Positions 10,640 to 22,042 of a DNA stretch of 64,000 bases are shown here, in pieces. Numbering within the stretch: the stretch's first letter is position 1; the number at the start of each line of letters is the position of its first letter. The notes under the pieces are model-generated. The model did no database searches, was not told the origin of the DNA, and was given only the letters and a program-made list of their open reading frames with translations. This stretch comes from Phytophthora quininea (Eukaryota > Oomycota > Peronosporomycetes > Peronosporales > Peronosporaceae): contig JAAVTG010000293.1 in the NCBI GenBank assembly GCA_011947345.1, forward strand, positions 1 to 64,000. Direction: 5' to 3'. The translations under genes were made by a program, and so were the position numbers.

Positions 10640-12868
10640 AGGGCTCCTCATCGTCGCGGGATATAGTACCGACAGCTAAGAAGGAAAGCCAAGGAGCTCA
10701 CAACTCGTTACGCGATCGTGTAACTCGTACTTGTGAAAATTCAATTCACTTCAAGAGCCAGCTACTTCCAGCACCTGCGGTGAAGCGGACGCTGGTCCCT
10801 CCATCGACGTCAGCGGTGGCAGGTTCAACAAAATTCCAGCAGTGCCTTGAACGTCAGGGCGTCCAAGCTGCACTGGTGGCACCGCTGAAGTCAACAGTGT
10901 GTGTTCCTGTTTGCTCTCACAGCTCAAGTGGAGCCAACACGTCCTTTACAGGACTATCTGCCAAAACATTCTCAGAGATTCGCGATTTGTTGGAGGAACA
11001 GCTTCTTCGGGCAGAAGTAATTGCTAGTCGCAATCTTCGTGCTATGGGATTTCGTCGTGGACCTCCATCCGACGGTCTTGATTCAGTGGCTAAGCACTCG
11101 CTTTCGCAAATTATCCGAAGATTCGACCTTGATATTACAACGGCTACGCGCCTTATGCGTGGCGAATCCACGTCCGATTCGCGACCTAATAAGGCTTTGC
11201 AACCATCAGCCGTGTCAAGTTTACTAGACGGGTATGAGCATCGCGTCGTTGTCATTTCAATCATGGAGAAAGGCATTGTACCAGTCTGGTTATCAGAGCC
11301 TCCCTCTCGTAAAGCACCAAAGAATCATCAGTCATGTAAACAGCATCTCCCTTCAGTACTACGTAGTATTCGTGAAGGCCAAGACGCAAACAGATATATG
11401 GTGGTAGATGCTGACATTGCCAGACGATGGAAAGATATTGTATGCAGCCCCTTCGGAGCAGTACCGAAGAAAGATGTGGATCCTTCGGAGGAAATTCGGC
11501 TTATACATGACCTATCTTTTCCGTCTGGTGAATCAACGAACTCGCGCTTCGACAAAACTTGTGCACCAGAAATTCACTACAAGTATGTTATCGTTATTGC
11601 TGATCGCATTGAAGATTTACACAATCGCCACCCAAGTGCAGTCGTTAAACTACTGAAAGGCGACGTTAAGTCTGCATTTCGCCACTTGATGACCAATGCC
11701 GATCATGTGCGTTGGATGGCGGCTCGAATTCCAGAAGAAGAAGCTCTGGTAATTGACTTGTCAGCCCCGTTCGGTTGGTCCGGTTCTCCTCCTTTCTATA
11801 GTGCGTTTGGTCGTTCGATTACGTGGATCGTCGAAAACAACTCACCAGCGTCGGTATCAATCAGCACTGACACAGAGCCCTTCTTCGGATTTGAATGGGT
11901 CGATGACCACGTTCTGGTTGAGTGTGATATCGATGATCGTCTCGCCTAAGCTGAAACTACTCTAAGACACGCCATTTTGGCCATTTTGGGCCCTCGTGGC
12001 ATTAACGACAAAAAGTTCTCTGGGTGGGAGACACGACTATCCGTGCTTGGACTCATTTGGGACACCGAAAAGATGACGGTGTCGATGCCAAGGGACAAAG
12101 TGTCCAAAGCTCTCGCCAGGGTAAAACACGTCTTGAGTCTGGAAAGAGTCACGAAGACCGATCTCATGAGGTTGTTAGGAAGTCTACGGCATGTGTGTAC
12201 TTGCTTGCGCACTGCTCGACCCTTTACCAAATCCTACAACAGATGTGCATGAAAGCTCCCCGCATTGGCGCCATTAAAATGACCGATGAAGCCAAGCGAT
12301 ACTTACAATGGTTTAGCTATATACTTGAGTTTGGTCACCTTCAAGAACTTCCTCTACGTATTTTCGGTAGTCGGACTCCTATTGCTGACTGGAACATCTA
12401 CATGGACGCATCAGACATGGGTCTAGCCGTTTTGAACCCTGCCAGCGACGAGTATGTTCAAATAAAATTTGATGAAGACGAACGCTCAATGATGCAGCAG
12501 TCTGATCAGCACGATTCCCCATTCTCGATCAACGTTCGCGAATATTTTTGTGTGGCGCTGGCAATATGGACATGGGGTCCAGCCTGGAATCAGCTCAGCA
12601 ACGGACGAACCACTTACGTCACATGCTGGAGTGATAATTTATCAGCAGTCGCATGGACAAATTCTTTGAAATCCCGCAACCGTTTTGGGCAAGAGCTCAC
12701 GAGAGCCATTGGGCTTGGAGAAGCATTATTCAACATTCGTATACTAGCCAAGCACCTACCAGGTGCTTCAAACACGGCAGCAAATGCAGCTTGGGTTCAA
12801 CCATTTACTGAAACGTGGGCTAACATGTGTGATACGTGGTGTCAGGTGCAAGTCCCCGACGTCTTGAG
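10636..12868 (+). pseudogene. Reverse transcriptase - RNase H of the DIRS/Ngaro-like element (broken)
   Basis: The RT domain occupies about 11380-12230: an R-L-I-H-D-L-S-F-P motif (about 11493), the K-G-D-V-K-S-A-F-R segment with the first catalytic Asp (about 11659), the S-A-P-F-G-W-S-G-S-P-P segment (about 11762) and the catalytic E-W-V-D-D-H-V-L box (about 11893-11918). RNase H follows, with Y-M-D-A-S-D-M-G at about 12399. An in-frame TAA at 11947-11949 lies shortly after the VDD box, and at about 12222 the frame shifts by one missing T. No other catalytic residue looks lost, so apart from the nonsense codon the gene may be near-intact. Confidence 0.8.
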
Positions 12869-13923
12869 GCGACTTTATCGAACCTTCTCGGCCAGCTTCA
12901 GTCCCAGTCATTGGCCAGCAGCTCGCACGTCAAGTATGCCTCTACCTGGAAACAATGGAAACAGTGGTGTCAACTATTGGAATAACCCTTGTGGTTACCG
13001 GCGGAAACAGCAAGACACTCCTATCAACTCGCACTATTCGCGGTTTATTGCTGGAAATTCGGTTGGAACAACGACGGTGTCGGTAATGCAGCATCGACCA
13101 TCCTCGCCAAGATCAGTCATGTGTCATGGCATCATCAGCGAGCTCTCGGATACCCTGTCAGCCTCCTCCCTGGCGATCGCCTCGCCATCACCGGCATGCG
13201 GCGACAAGATGCTAGTCCGTCCAAGAAAGCCCCGGTCACGACGGCTATTCTCCAACGAATGTACCAGTCGCTTAACTTTTCCTACCACCACGACCGCGTC
13301 CTATGGGGGCTGCGGTCATGGGCTGGTTCCTTTTACTGCGCCGATCAGAGTACCTCGCTCAAGGCTACAAAGTTTACGAGTTTGCCTTGTCAAAAGCCGA
13401 CGTAAGATTTGTGTGCAGTGACGGCTCCGAGGCTACCGAATTTAGTCGCGTCACTATGGCCCTCATTCGATTTCGTGGAGGCAAAGCTGATCAATTCTAT
13501 CAAGGTACTATGCGCAGTGTGGGTCGGTCCGGATCTGCGTGGCTGTGCCCAGTTCATGCGTTGTGGTTCTTAACAAAGCACCACGAGCTTCTGCTCATTC
13601 CTGCAAACAGGCCCCTGTGCTCAGTCAACCGTGACCGAGTAGTGCAGGTTAAGGCCATGGCAAATCTGATTAAGTCAGCAGCAGCCTGTTTAGGTGAAGA
13701 TCCGCAGCGATACGGTACCCATTCGCTGAGAAGTGGAGGTGCTACGGCGATGTTTGCAGCTGGAGTCGACGGAAACACAGTGAAACAATTTGGCAGGTGG
13801 AAATCGAACGCGTACGAAGGATACATTCGCCTTGGCGGCGCGCAAGAAGTGGCATTGGCGCAACAGATGATTCGACCAGTATATTTATCGGTGCCAAACA
13901 ATGGGCAAACCCAGCAATGGTAG
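12869..13923 (+). pseudogene. Tyrosine recombinase of the DIRS/Ngaro-like element (broken)
   Basis: This catalyses integration of the circular cDNA. The N-terminal SAM-like part is at about 12890-13290. The catalytic part shows a first Arg in F-L-L-L-R-R-S-E-Y-L (about 13325-13355), the box T-H-S-L-R-S-G-G-A-T with the H-x-x-R pair (about 13718-13745), the G-R-W-K-S motif (about 13795) and the nucleophile Tyr in A-Y-E-G-Y-I (about 13813-13830). Frameshifts of one missing base are at about 12883 (A run) and 13304 (G5 where G6 fits), and an in-frame TAA is at about 12982. The protein ends at 13921-13923. Confidence 0.85.
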
Positions 13924-13954
13924 CTGGGAGGCATCGATAATATACTATTTTGCA

Positions 13955-13976
13955 GTACTGCTGTGCACAGCAGTAC
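13955..13976. repeat. Perfect 22-bp palindrome downstream of the tyrosine recombinase
   Basis: GTACTGCTGTG is followed immediately by its exact complement CACAGCAGTAC. It lies 31 bp after the recombinase stop. It could be a hairpin terminator-like element in the retroelement RNA or part of the recombination site; there is no direct evidence for either. Confidence 0.5.
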
Positions 13977-14835
13977 GCCCCCAAACGCGAGTGAAATACT
14001 TTAAAGGCGCATATTCGCGATTTCGAAACGCTACCGAAACGTAATTTGCATAGCTGGGCATTGCCTTATCGCCCAGGGCTGCAAGAATGGTCTGTTATTC
14101 AAGATGCCGTAAAGTTCGAGAGAGGTATCGGGATCTATTTACAGACGGGGCGTTGTGTTGGGGATGGTGAAGGTTACGAGAATTGAAGACACGGGAGACT
14201 GTTTATTGCGAAGAATACTGGAAGTCTCGTCAGTGGGTAGGATGCCCAAGACTAAGGTTCAACGCGGGCGAAACAACAATCCCGTGGCGGTTGGGTAGCT
14301 CACATCGATGTAGAACAGTGGGACCTTTGGTAGGCTCGCGAACCACGCATGGTACTCAAATGCCCTTGTCTACAAGTACTAATCTACTAATGGACCACAC
14401 ATCATTTTTGTCGCAAAACAAAAACTTCATTTCAGCTAGAACGTAGGTTACTGTGGGTATATACCTCCCGGTGAACTATTATATATATGTGATCACCAGC
14501 AATGCTACGATAAAGCCAAACAGAACATATCGTTTACACTGGAAGATGTTTATTGCGCCGTAAATGCGTCAGGTCAAAATTGGGAATATGTTTTGCTACA
14601 TACTGTATGAAGTGTACCATGCAAAGATGATGCATACAGTCAAACAGCTCCCCGACATCAACGCCGCCGTGGTTTTGACGAGGCCGTATCACTCAACGAG
14701 CAATAGCGTCATTTGCCGGTGTTAACGGCATGCTCAACGGCAAGTTTTCGCTCCCACCAAATGGCTAAGGCTACCTAAAAATCGTAATTCAAAATGAAGC
14801 TGTAGGGGTAGGTGATGGCGGTTTCAGGGATTGTT
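13977..14835. other. Probable 3' end of the retroelement plus spacer, no gene
   Basis: The first few hundred bases likely contain the 3' repeats of the DIRS/Ngaro-like element, but I could not pair them with its 5' side. Nothing else is recognised. Confidence 0.4.
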
Positions 14836-15549
14836 TTACGCGTATTTCCTAGATTCCTTAGCTTGGTCTATGTGAACACCAGTATCTGGGTCCACGTAGT
14901 GTAGGCTGTGGTTACCCGGCAAGGAGCCGGTTTTTGTCCAAGGTGTGGCGCCCATTGATCGAAACGTATGACGGAACTTGTCACTCAAGATACCCTCGCC
15001 CCCAATAGCATAGGAATCGTTAGTATTTCGGTAGTACAGATGTATCTGCAATATAATATCACTGCATAGCTAAGTCTTTATTCTCACCGGGGACCCGAGC
15101 GTTACCAGTACAGCAGCAGCCGTACCATCTGGCAAGAGACAGTTTGCTCTTAGCACGGAAGGAGCCCCCAGCGGACACATGTAGGTTGGACTGTGATATA
15201 ATAATGTCACAGCACTGAGATAAGCATAGTGTGTGCTAGGAGGAGTCTTTCTCGCAATGTTTACTCTCTGCAGTCTCATCATCCAAAACGTGATCGGTTC
15301 ATCGAACCGGTCTGATGGGCCGTGGAAGAGGAACCGGCTATTTCCGACTTGAGGAAAAACCACGGCATTCGTGGTTCTGCCGTACACAGCGCAAACGAGC
15401 ACAGTGCTCGGGACTCGGATTCCGCTGCGGCAAGAAGAAGAGGGCCGAGCTCTACACATTTTTTCTTCTTCTTCTTCCAAGTGGGCTTGCGCCAGATTGG
15501 AGATTAGTATTTTGTCCCACTGGGTTATAGACTGTTCCCCATAGGCCAA
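14836..15549 (-). pseudogene. Possible Merlin/IS1016-type transposase scrap
   Basis: Two minus-strand coding stretches (15549-15070 and 15051-14836) join across a GT-AG interval at about 15086-15048. The second ends with N-H-S-L-H-Y-V-D-P-D-T-G-V-H-I-D (about 14915-14870), which resembles the segment before the last catalytic residue of DDE transposases of the IS1595/ISXO2/Merlin family. The usual W-x-x-x-K continuation is lost at a stop, and the rest of the catalytic domain is not recognisable. A low-complexity Glu run (about 15460-15475) lies in the first part. The call rests on this one motif. Confidence 0.35.
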
Positions 15550-15756
15550 GTTTACTCGAAATACTAGATAGAAAAGAGGAATTGAGTAGTTAGGGCTTCG
15601 GAGGCCAAGCTTCTCTAACTAATCAACTGCTTGCCCCCATCCAGCTGTGATCGTATGCACAAAGGAAATCGGTAGAGTTTGGGGTTGAGAGCAGCTATAA
15701 TGGATTCTTTATACACTTCTTGGTTAAACGGAATCTCAGGCATCTAGTAGACTCAC

Positions 15757-16040
15757 TTGGGTCATAACGGTTATTCCGGGATAATCGGGCAAGCCAACTT
15801 CCGGTTGAGCAGCATCAGGGCGGACTTTTTAGGATGCGCAGACCGCACCCGTTCAAGTTGTTGCCTTATACCATTGATATGCCTTGATACTAATGTTGAA
15901 TCTTCAGCGAAGTATAATGCAGTAATAGAGCTGGCTTGACCTAATTCGACACCTAGGTCGGCTCGTTTTTGGATGAGGCTACCCAACGGTTCGATAATCA
16001 GTAAAAAGAGGAGGGAAGAAATTAGATTGCTTCACTTGAG
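15757..16040 (-). pseudogene. LINE (L1-type) reverse transcriptase fragment, 3' side of a hAT insertion
   Basis: Reading right to left, the sequence gives a L-L-F-L-L-I-I-E-P-L-G-S-L-I segment (about 16008-15968) followed by Y-F-A-E-D-S-T-L-V-S (about 15902-15873), the RT palm motif in which the usual F-A-D-D is changed to F-A-E-D. This order is standard for L1-like RTs in oomycetes. The preceding R-Q-G-D-P-L-S-P box is where the hAT element sits: its first codons lie beyond the other end of the hAT, at about 18411-18420. It is dead: stop within the box, catalytic Asp changed. Confidence 0.7.
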
Positions 16041-18410
16041 TACACACCTTAACGCCTAGGCAATATTGGAAGCCCTGTGATTGGATGTGTTGAACTATTT
16101 TTGGCTGAGGCGCCATCATTTTAACGAGCACTTTGACAAATTTTCGAACTCTGAACTTGCCACCTCCTACATACCATGTAAATACAAGTTAAATGCCGCG
16201 GCACAATCCCAGCCCACTATACTTTTATACGATGACATGATGTATTGACACATTTTAATGATGTCTCATACCTATTTTGGTAAAAATTGTTTTCCACCCA
16301 CTACGAAGAATGGTTGTTACAACCTGTGTTGTTTTTTGCATACATTTTTACTTAAACTTAGTGGAAACCATCGTAAAATAAATAAAAAAACTTATTTAAA
16401 CGCAGAATTTGACTGGATATATGAGGTCTTCGAAAGTACTGTCGCTCTCTGCATCGCGATCAGTCTTGGCGCCTTCCCAGAAGATCTCTGCGCGTTTTTC
16501 GCGGCACCGACCGGGTCAGGCATACCTTCACCCGCAGTGCCAACATGTCAGACCGCTGCCACTACCGATCGGCCGTGTCAACAGCAGATGGCAATTTGTC
16601 TTCTGGTTTGACCTTCTTTTCATAATCTACCAGTGTCACTGAACTGAGTCGAAGAAAAGCCCCCGAAAATCTCCACTTACGAAACAACAACATCTGCAAC
16701 TGTGTTTTCGTCTCTCAGTAGGCAAAATGACGCGGTGCATAGAGGTCGAACAATTTCCTCCGCTGTAGCCAACTTTGTCCAGAACCCTTAGCTTATCTGA
16801 GAGCTCGCTGCTGTTTCGACACTCGAACGCCATGTCTTCGAGAGCTCCTTGTGCACGTAGAATAGACAAAACACATTGAATTCCATCGAGTTTCACACAG
16901 CGTGAAGATGATAAACGTATTACCATAGCGTTTGCCCATTGCCTCGAACGCGCGCAATAGCTATTAGAAGTGGATATGTTTAAGACACTGGCAACACCAA
17001 CAGCATCACCGGCGATGTCTTTGAACACAGATTTTAGTATGGCTTTATCGAAGTTGTTCACGCCATGAGCAAAACAAAACACGAACGCAATCTGGGTGTC
17101 TGAGAGCCACAATCCGGCGTGCTCGACCACACTGCCTGGCATTGTTGGTGACTGTGGCACCAATCTTCCATCCAGACGAGATAAATTCGCTAATAATCCC
17201 TTTCATTTGTTGTCCGATGGCAATGCCATCGTGGCAAGAGTATGTAGGCCATCATCCATACGTCGTCATTTGCCCAAACAGTGTCTTCTGACAGCCGAGC
17301 ACATGCAGTTTCGCTGTGTTCTCCCATACATCAGATAAAAGTTCGGTCTCCCTCCACTTTGGTTCTGAAGGTCTTTCACGTCGTCACGCTACTCACCAGA
17401 ATGCATATTCGCATATTTGTCCAGTACTCGACCCCCCATGCATGCCGATGCGGCACGGTGCCGACCACTCCCCAGCTAGCGTTCAAAAATACCGACAATC
17501 TCCTAAACGACATTAACTCTTCAGATTAACTAGGGAGTAGCGCTTTGGCTTGATATCCTAGCAGCAATCGCCAAAACATTTGCAATTCAGCGGTTGTGAA
17601 TCCAGGCGGCAACGTCCGTTGTGCCTTGTTGGTACATCCGTCGTCACCGGCGTCGGACTCCTCGTCCTCTCCATGGAACACGCATCCAGTTACACGAGTG
17701 TAGTATGAATACTCAGACATGCGTTTCTCCCAAGCATCCTTTCGTCTGTGAATGCAGGCACGAAACGGAGCGTTCTCGTTGTCGTTCACGTGGGCCGCGT
17801 AGCAGTTCTTGCATACGGTCCAACATACTGTTTTGTTGCATTTCTCACGTAAACGGTAGAAGTTCGTGCTGAGGGCATTTGGAGGACGTCCTCGAGGTCG
17901 CTTGCTCCCGTCAGCATGCTCGTCACGCAGTCCGGGAAGGATATCCATGTCGTTCTGTGACCCCGTCACGACGTGAAGCAGCAACAGCACTGTTATAGAA
18001 GGAGGCAGCTTTTGAACTACAATGGTTATGCTCGCTTGAGAGTTTTTACGTCAACAAAGTAAGACTTCCTTGTAAAACTGTTTTTAACAAGGATTGCCTG
18101 TCTCAACCAGACCATTTTTCGTAGTGGGTCGAAAACTAATTTTACCAAAAAAATATGAGGCATCGTTAAGCTGTGTCAATACATTATGTCATGGTATAAA
18201 AACATAGTGAGCTAGGTTGTACCGCGGAAATAGCGTCCATTCACCTTCTATTACATGATATGTAGGAGGTGGCAAGTTCAGAGTTTTGAAAAATTGTCGG
18301 TATGTCTCTAAGTGTTTCGTTAAAATGATGGCACCTTGGTCAAAACTAGTTATACACATCCATTCACAGCGCTTTCAATATTGCCTAAACGTTTGCGTTA
18401 AGGTGTGTAT
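16041..18410 (-). mobile_element. hAT DNA transposon inserted in a LINE
   Basis: The ends TACACACCTTAACG at 16041 and its complement ending at 18410 begin a long imperfect terminal/subterminal inverted repeat of about 300 bp (16041-16340 against about 18090-18410). The flanks carry an 8-bp duplication with one mismatch: TTCACTTG at 16031-16038 (two extra bases before the element) and TTCACGTG at 18411-18418. The hAT superfamily makes 8-bp duplications, which agrees with the transposase inside. A further diverged copy of the inner repeat sequence lies at about 18640-18860. Confidence 0.75.
16636..17990 (-). pseudogene. hAT-type transposase, decayed
   Basis: The 17990-17526 part has a basic AT-hook-like RPRGRPPN followed by a Cys/His-containing region (V-C-K-N-C-Y-A-A-H-V-N), a BED-like DNA-binding finger. 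The 17163-16636 part has F-A-H-G-V-N-N, followed by an I-A-G-D-A-V segment and the R-L...R pattern characteristic of hAT transposases carrying a DUF659-like region. Between them (about 17525-17164) the reading passes through several frames with weak similarity, including a V-T-N-N-A-G-Q-C stretch. There is no single open frame and the C-terminal dimerisation domain is missing. Confidence 0.7.
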
Positions 18411-19124
18411 TCACGTGCAGCGCCCTAGATGCCCCGCTAAAAACAGCTCCTTGAAGAAAAACTCAAAATGACCAACTATGCTATCGTTTTAGACATGTTA
18501 TATCCTCAGGAACTGTTACTAATTTAGTTAGACAACTAGATATGGCATAGGTAGCCCAAGAACAAAGACACCATGTGAAAATAACTCCAATCGAACGGAA
18601 TTTTTATTTTGCCTATAGAAAAGTCGAAGCCATTTTGCTCGGAATGCCATGTTTGACCAACGATAACTCAATAACCAAAACACATCCGATCATGCCACTA
18701 CCCCCACTTCTCTTAGAAAAACGTCAATTTAATGGCATAAAAATATTGTGGGCTAATTTACAAAACTGGAGATTTTAGTTTTCAGGCGACCCCGAAAAAT
18801 GCCGTTTTTCGGTCTGGTTGAGTCAGGCAATCCTTGTGAAAAAGCTTTGTAACGTATAGTGTATACTCGAAAAATGTTATTCTACATGCAGGCGGGACGT
18901 CGGCTAGCGGGCTAGTATCTCGCGTCACCAAGCTAGCGGAACAGATCAGCGAGTAAACATGCTGATGTACATCGCGAATCCCCTTTGGAATCTTAATGAG
19001 TGGCCACAAGGGACCTCTTCTCGGCTGCTGGACATTCGTGCATGCCGTGCCCATCGACCTTGCATCTTTCCCGGCTCATATCTTCATTTGCAAGACTGCC
19101 GATCAAGCTCAGGTTTCCTTAATC
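18411..19124. other. LINE remnant edge and hAT-derived repeat, upstream of the kinase gene
   Basis: The first bases continue the LINE reverse transcriptase on the minus strand (codons for G-A-A-R-E, where the family has the R-Q-G box). About 18640-18860 repeats, in the opposite orientation, the inner terminal sequence of the hAT element (shared GGTCTGGTTGAG and GGCAATCCTTGT blocks), so it is probably a related solo fragment or MITE. From about 18880 it becomes the 5' flank of the ankyrin-kinase gene. Confidence 0.5.
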
Positions 19125-21858
19125 ATGGCAGTCAACGATAAGTTGGAGTCGTCCACATCATCGCTGGAGAATGTCGACGCCGCACTCGACAGCATCACTC
19201 TGGAGGACATCGAACCTGCTGCTACTGAGGAGTTTGTCGAGACGGAGCTGACCATAGCAGCGGCGTCGGGTAAACTGGACTATGTGCAGTCACTGCTCAA
19301 TGCTGAAGTCGACGTGCACCAACCAGGTCTGAAAGGGTTTACGGCTGTTATTTCTGCTGCTGAAGGAGATTATTCCAACGTCGTGCAGCTTTTGGTTGAC
19401 AATGGAGCGGCACTAAATGCCAAGGCAATGGAATGGGGAGACTGTGTTAACCTTAGCGGCGGAGAAGGGGCATCTCGAGACGGTTCAAGTGCTGGTTCAC
19501 AATGGAGCAAGTGTCGACCTACCAGGAGCTGACGAAGACACAGCTCTTGTGCTGGCTTCTCAACAAGGGCACTTGGAGATTGTTCGCATGTTGCTGGAGA
19601 GTGGAGCTGATATTGAGCAGACGGGTGCAAATGGAGATACTCCGCTTATTCGAGGAGCATTTTACGGATGCGTCGATATCGTCAAGAGTTTGCTCGCAAA
19701 TGGCGCAGCGTGAATGCCCAAGCGAAGCACGGGGAAACGGCATTAACTCGGGCAGCTGAATGGGGTTTTGCGGATGTGTGTCGTATCTTGATCGATGGTG
19801 GTGCTAATATCGAACTGAAGGAGGAGAATGGGTATACCCCGTTGATCTGCGTGGCAAAGTTCGGGTATGCTGAGGTTGTTCGCCTGCTTATTGAGAGAGG
19901 TGCAGATGCAGAGGCAATTGATAATGACGGATGCACGCCTCTTATCCATGCAACGTCGTGGGAAGGTGTTACGGAAGTTACAAGGCTGTTGTTGGAGCAA
20001 AATGTTCAAGTTGATCGTCAAGATACTGATGGAGATACCGCTTTGCTTGAGGCAGCGACCTACGGATACTACGAATCCGTAGCGCTGTTGATTGAGTATG
20101 GAGCTGATGTCCACCTTGCATACAGCGACGGACTAACGCCTCTCATGTGGGCAGCTCGACAAGGCTACCCAGTTACGGTCAAGCTACTCCTAGAAAAAGG
20201 TAGCGATATTTCCCGTCGCTCTGTTTATTCGACTTGTGGGGAACTGCATTGTCGCTAGCAGCAGCGTATGGCCACCTAGATGTCGTGCGTGTGTTGCTTG
20301 ATCACGGAGCTGATGTCCACGACAAAGTTGGAAACGGGTCCACACCAATGACATTTACAGCGAACCGAGGTTATCTCGACATTGTTCAACTCTTCATCAA
20401 CTACGGGGCAGACACCAACCACCAAGACAACGACGGCGATACAGTATTACTGCAGGCCGTGTATGCATCGAAGTTAGACACCGTTCGCTTTCTTCTGGAG
20501 CATGGAGCGGATCCAAGTTTGCCAAACGAGAACAAGTTCACGCCATTGCATGCATCAGCGCAGTTTGGCCACCTAGACGTTGCAAAACTACTTCTCGAAA
20601 GGAAGATTGATGTCGATTTGACGGAAAGTAGCGGCAGAACGGCGCTTGTGCTAGCAGCTGAGGAATGCCACCGTCCCGTTGTCGAGCTGTTGCTTGAGCA
20701 TGACGCAAATATCAACGCAACGGATGAAAAGGGTCAGACAGCGTTAATGAAGGCAGCGTACCGCGGAGATAAGGAGCTGGTTCGACTGCTGCTAGAAGAG
20801 GAAGCCGATCCGGGTCTGACGGACAAGCTTGGGCAATCAGCCGCGCAAATCGCGAAAACGAACAATTGGATGCAAGTGCACTACAACATCGTCGCGTTCG
20901 AGCGTGCCCATCCCGTCAAAATCCATGACATAAAAGCATCCGGCCCCGTCCGAACACCGAGTAAAGTTCCTACTGCTGTTGCCCATGACAAACCGACCTG
21001 GTTTATCCCGAAGCGAGAAATCTTGAAAGACAAAGATCCATTCAGCTTCGGTTCCTTTGGCAAAGTGTATCGAGGATGGTGGCTCAGTTCTCGAGTGGTA
21101 GTCAAGTGCGTCAACGTTAAGGCAGACAAGGAAAGCAAGGCTTTCCATCGAGAAGCTAGGATTTGGCAACAAGCTCGCCACCCAAACATCTTGCCATTCT
21201 TTGGTGCATGTGACGATGGAATGCCGTTCTCTGTCGTCTGTGAGGAAGCTACGAACGGCAACTTGATGGATTACTTGTACCGTCAAAAACAGGAAGGGAG
21301 TCGCCGGTCTGGCGCAAACTGCACCAAGTGGCGCTGGGTCTGCATTTCCTGCATCAGCGTGGCATCGTCCACAGCGACCTCAAGTGTAATCAAGTTCTGG
21401 TGAGCAAGGAGGGCGTGGCGATGCTGACGGACTTCGGGCTGAGTTTTAATTCGGTGGAGGAACGAGAAGTAGGCGAGACCCTAGGCGCTATCCGCTGGAA
21501 AGCTCCTGAGCTCATCCGGAAGGAAAACTCCTCCGAACCCAACTTCCAATCGGACCTGAACTCGTTTGGCATGTGCATTGTCGAGGCGGTTACTGATCTA
21601 GTGCCTTGGGGAAAGCTGCCCGACCCAGTGATAAAGTTTCACTTCGGAAAGGGACGCTTCTTGCCCAGACCGAAAGCGTTCAAAATCGATGCGCAATGGG
21701 AATTGGTTCTGTCGCTATGCGCATTTGATCCGCTCAAGCGTCTTCCTTTGTCGGAAGCAGTGGAAAAACTGCAGGAGTTTGCTCAAGAGGAGCTCATTCA
21801 AGAACGTATCGCGCAGTATAATGAGGTGGGAATCAGCGGCGAGAACGAGGCCGCTTGA
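19125..21858 (+). CDS. Ankyrin-repeat TKL-type protein kinase
   Basis: Start at the ATG at 19125, followed by an acidic leader of about 40 residues. About 16 ankyrin repeats follow (to about 20860), each with the G-x-T-x-L-x-x-A-A-x-x-G-H pattern. Then comes a linker and a protein kinase domain (about 21030-21800): glycine loop G-S-F-G-K-V, ATP-binding Lys in V-V-V-K-C-V, catalytic H-S-D-L-K-C-N, T-D-F-G, and W-K-A-P-E-L. The residues are those of an active tyrosine-kinase-like Ser/Thr kinase, a group strongly expanded in oomycetes. Four breaks are single-base: an extra G near 19430, and missing bases near 19711, 20238 and 21300; each restores a perfect repeat or kinase motif, so the gene is probably intact. 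Substrates are unknown. Confidence 0.85.
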
Positions 21859-22042
21859 TATGGCAAACGTAAGGACCGTTCGAGTGATTAACGCGTTGAT
21901 ACTACGGTACCGTTCGATTTTCTTTTAAGAAAATCTCTAGCAAAGGAGGAAATATGAGTGCACGTACCGTTAGGACACGTACCGTTGGGATGTTGAGGTG
22001 AAAAGCAAGATCTAACGGTTTTCATTTGACCAGCTCAGCGAC

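Larger units (their letters stand above)
8231..13923 (+). mobile_element. DIRS/Ngaro-like tyrosine-recombinase retrotransposon (body)
   Basis: Three consecutive regions define it: a gag-like protein, reverse transcriptase plus RNase H, and a tyrosine recombinase instead of an integrase. That combination is diagnostic of the DIRS order. No methyltransferase is seen, which would favour a Ngaro-type member, but the split direct repeats expected at the ends were not found by eye, so the limits are those of the coding body only. A 22-bp perfect palindrome sits just 3' of it (13955-13976). The long open gag and RT frames suggest recent activity; the breaks downstream are mostly single-base. Confidence 0.85.

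Noticed and set aside
12989..13405. Separate gene within the retroelement
   Set aside because: It is one frame of the tyrosine recombinase between two single-base breaks, not a gene of its own.
16258..16611. Plus-strand frame of 117 codons
   Set aside because: It lies in the hAT terminal repeat and spacer; no protein features, AT-rich first half.
18640..18860. Second full hAT element
   Set aside because: Only the inner terminal sequence is repeated here; no second end or transposase was found, so it is noted as a fragment only.
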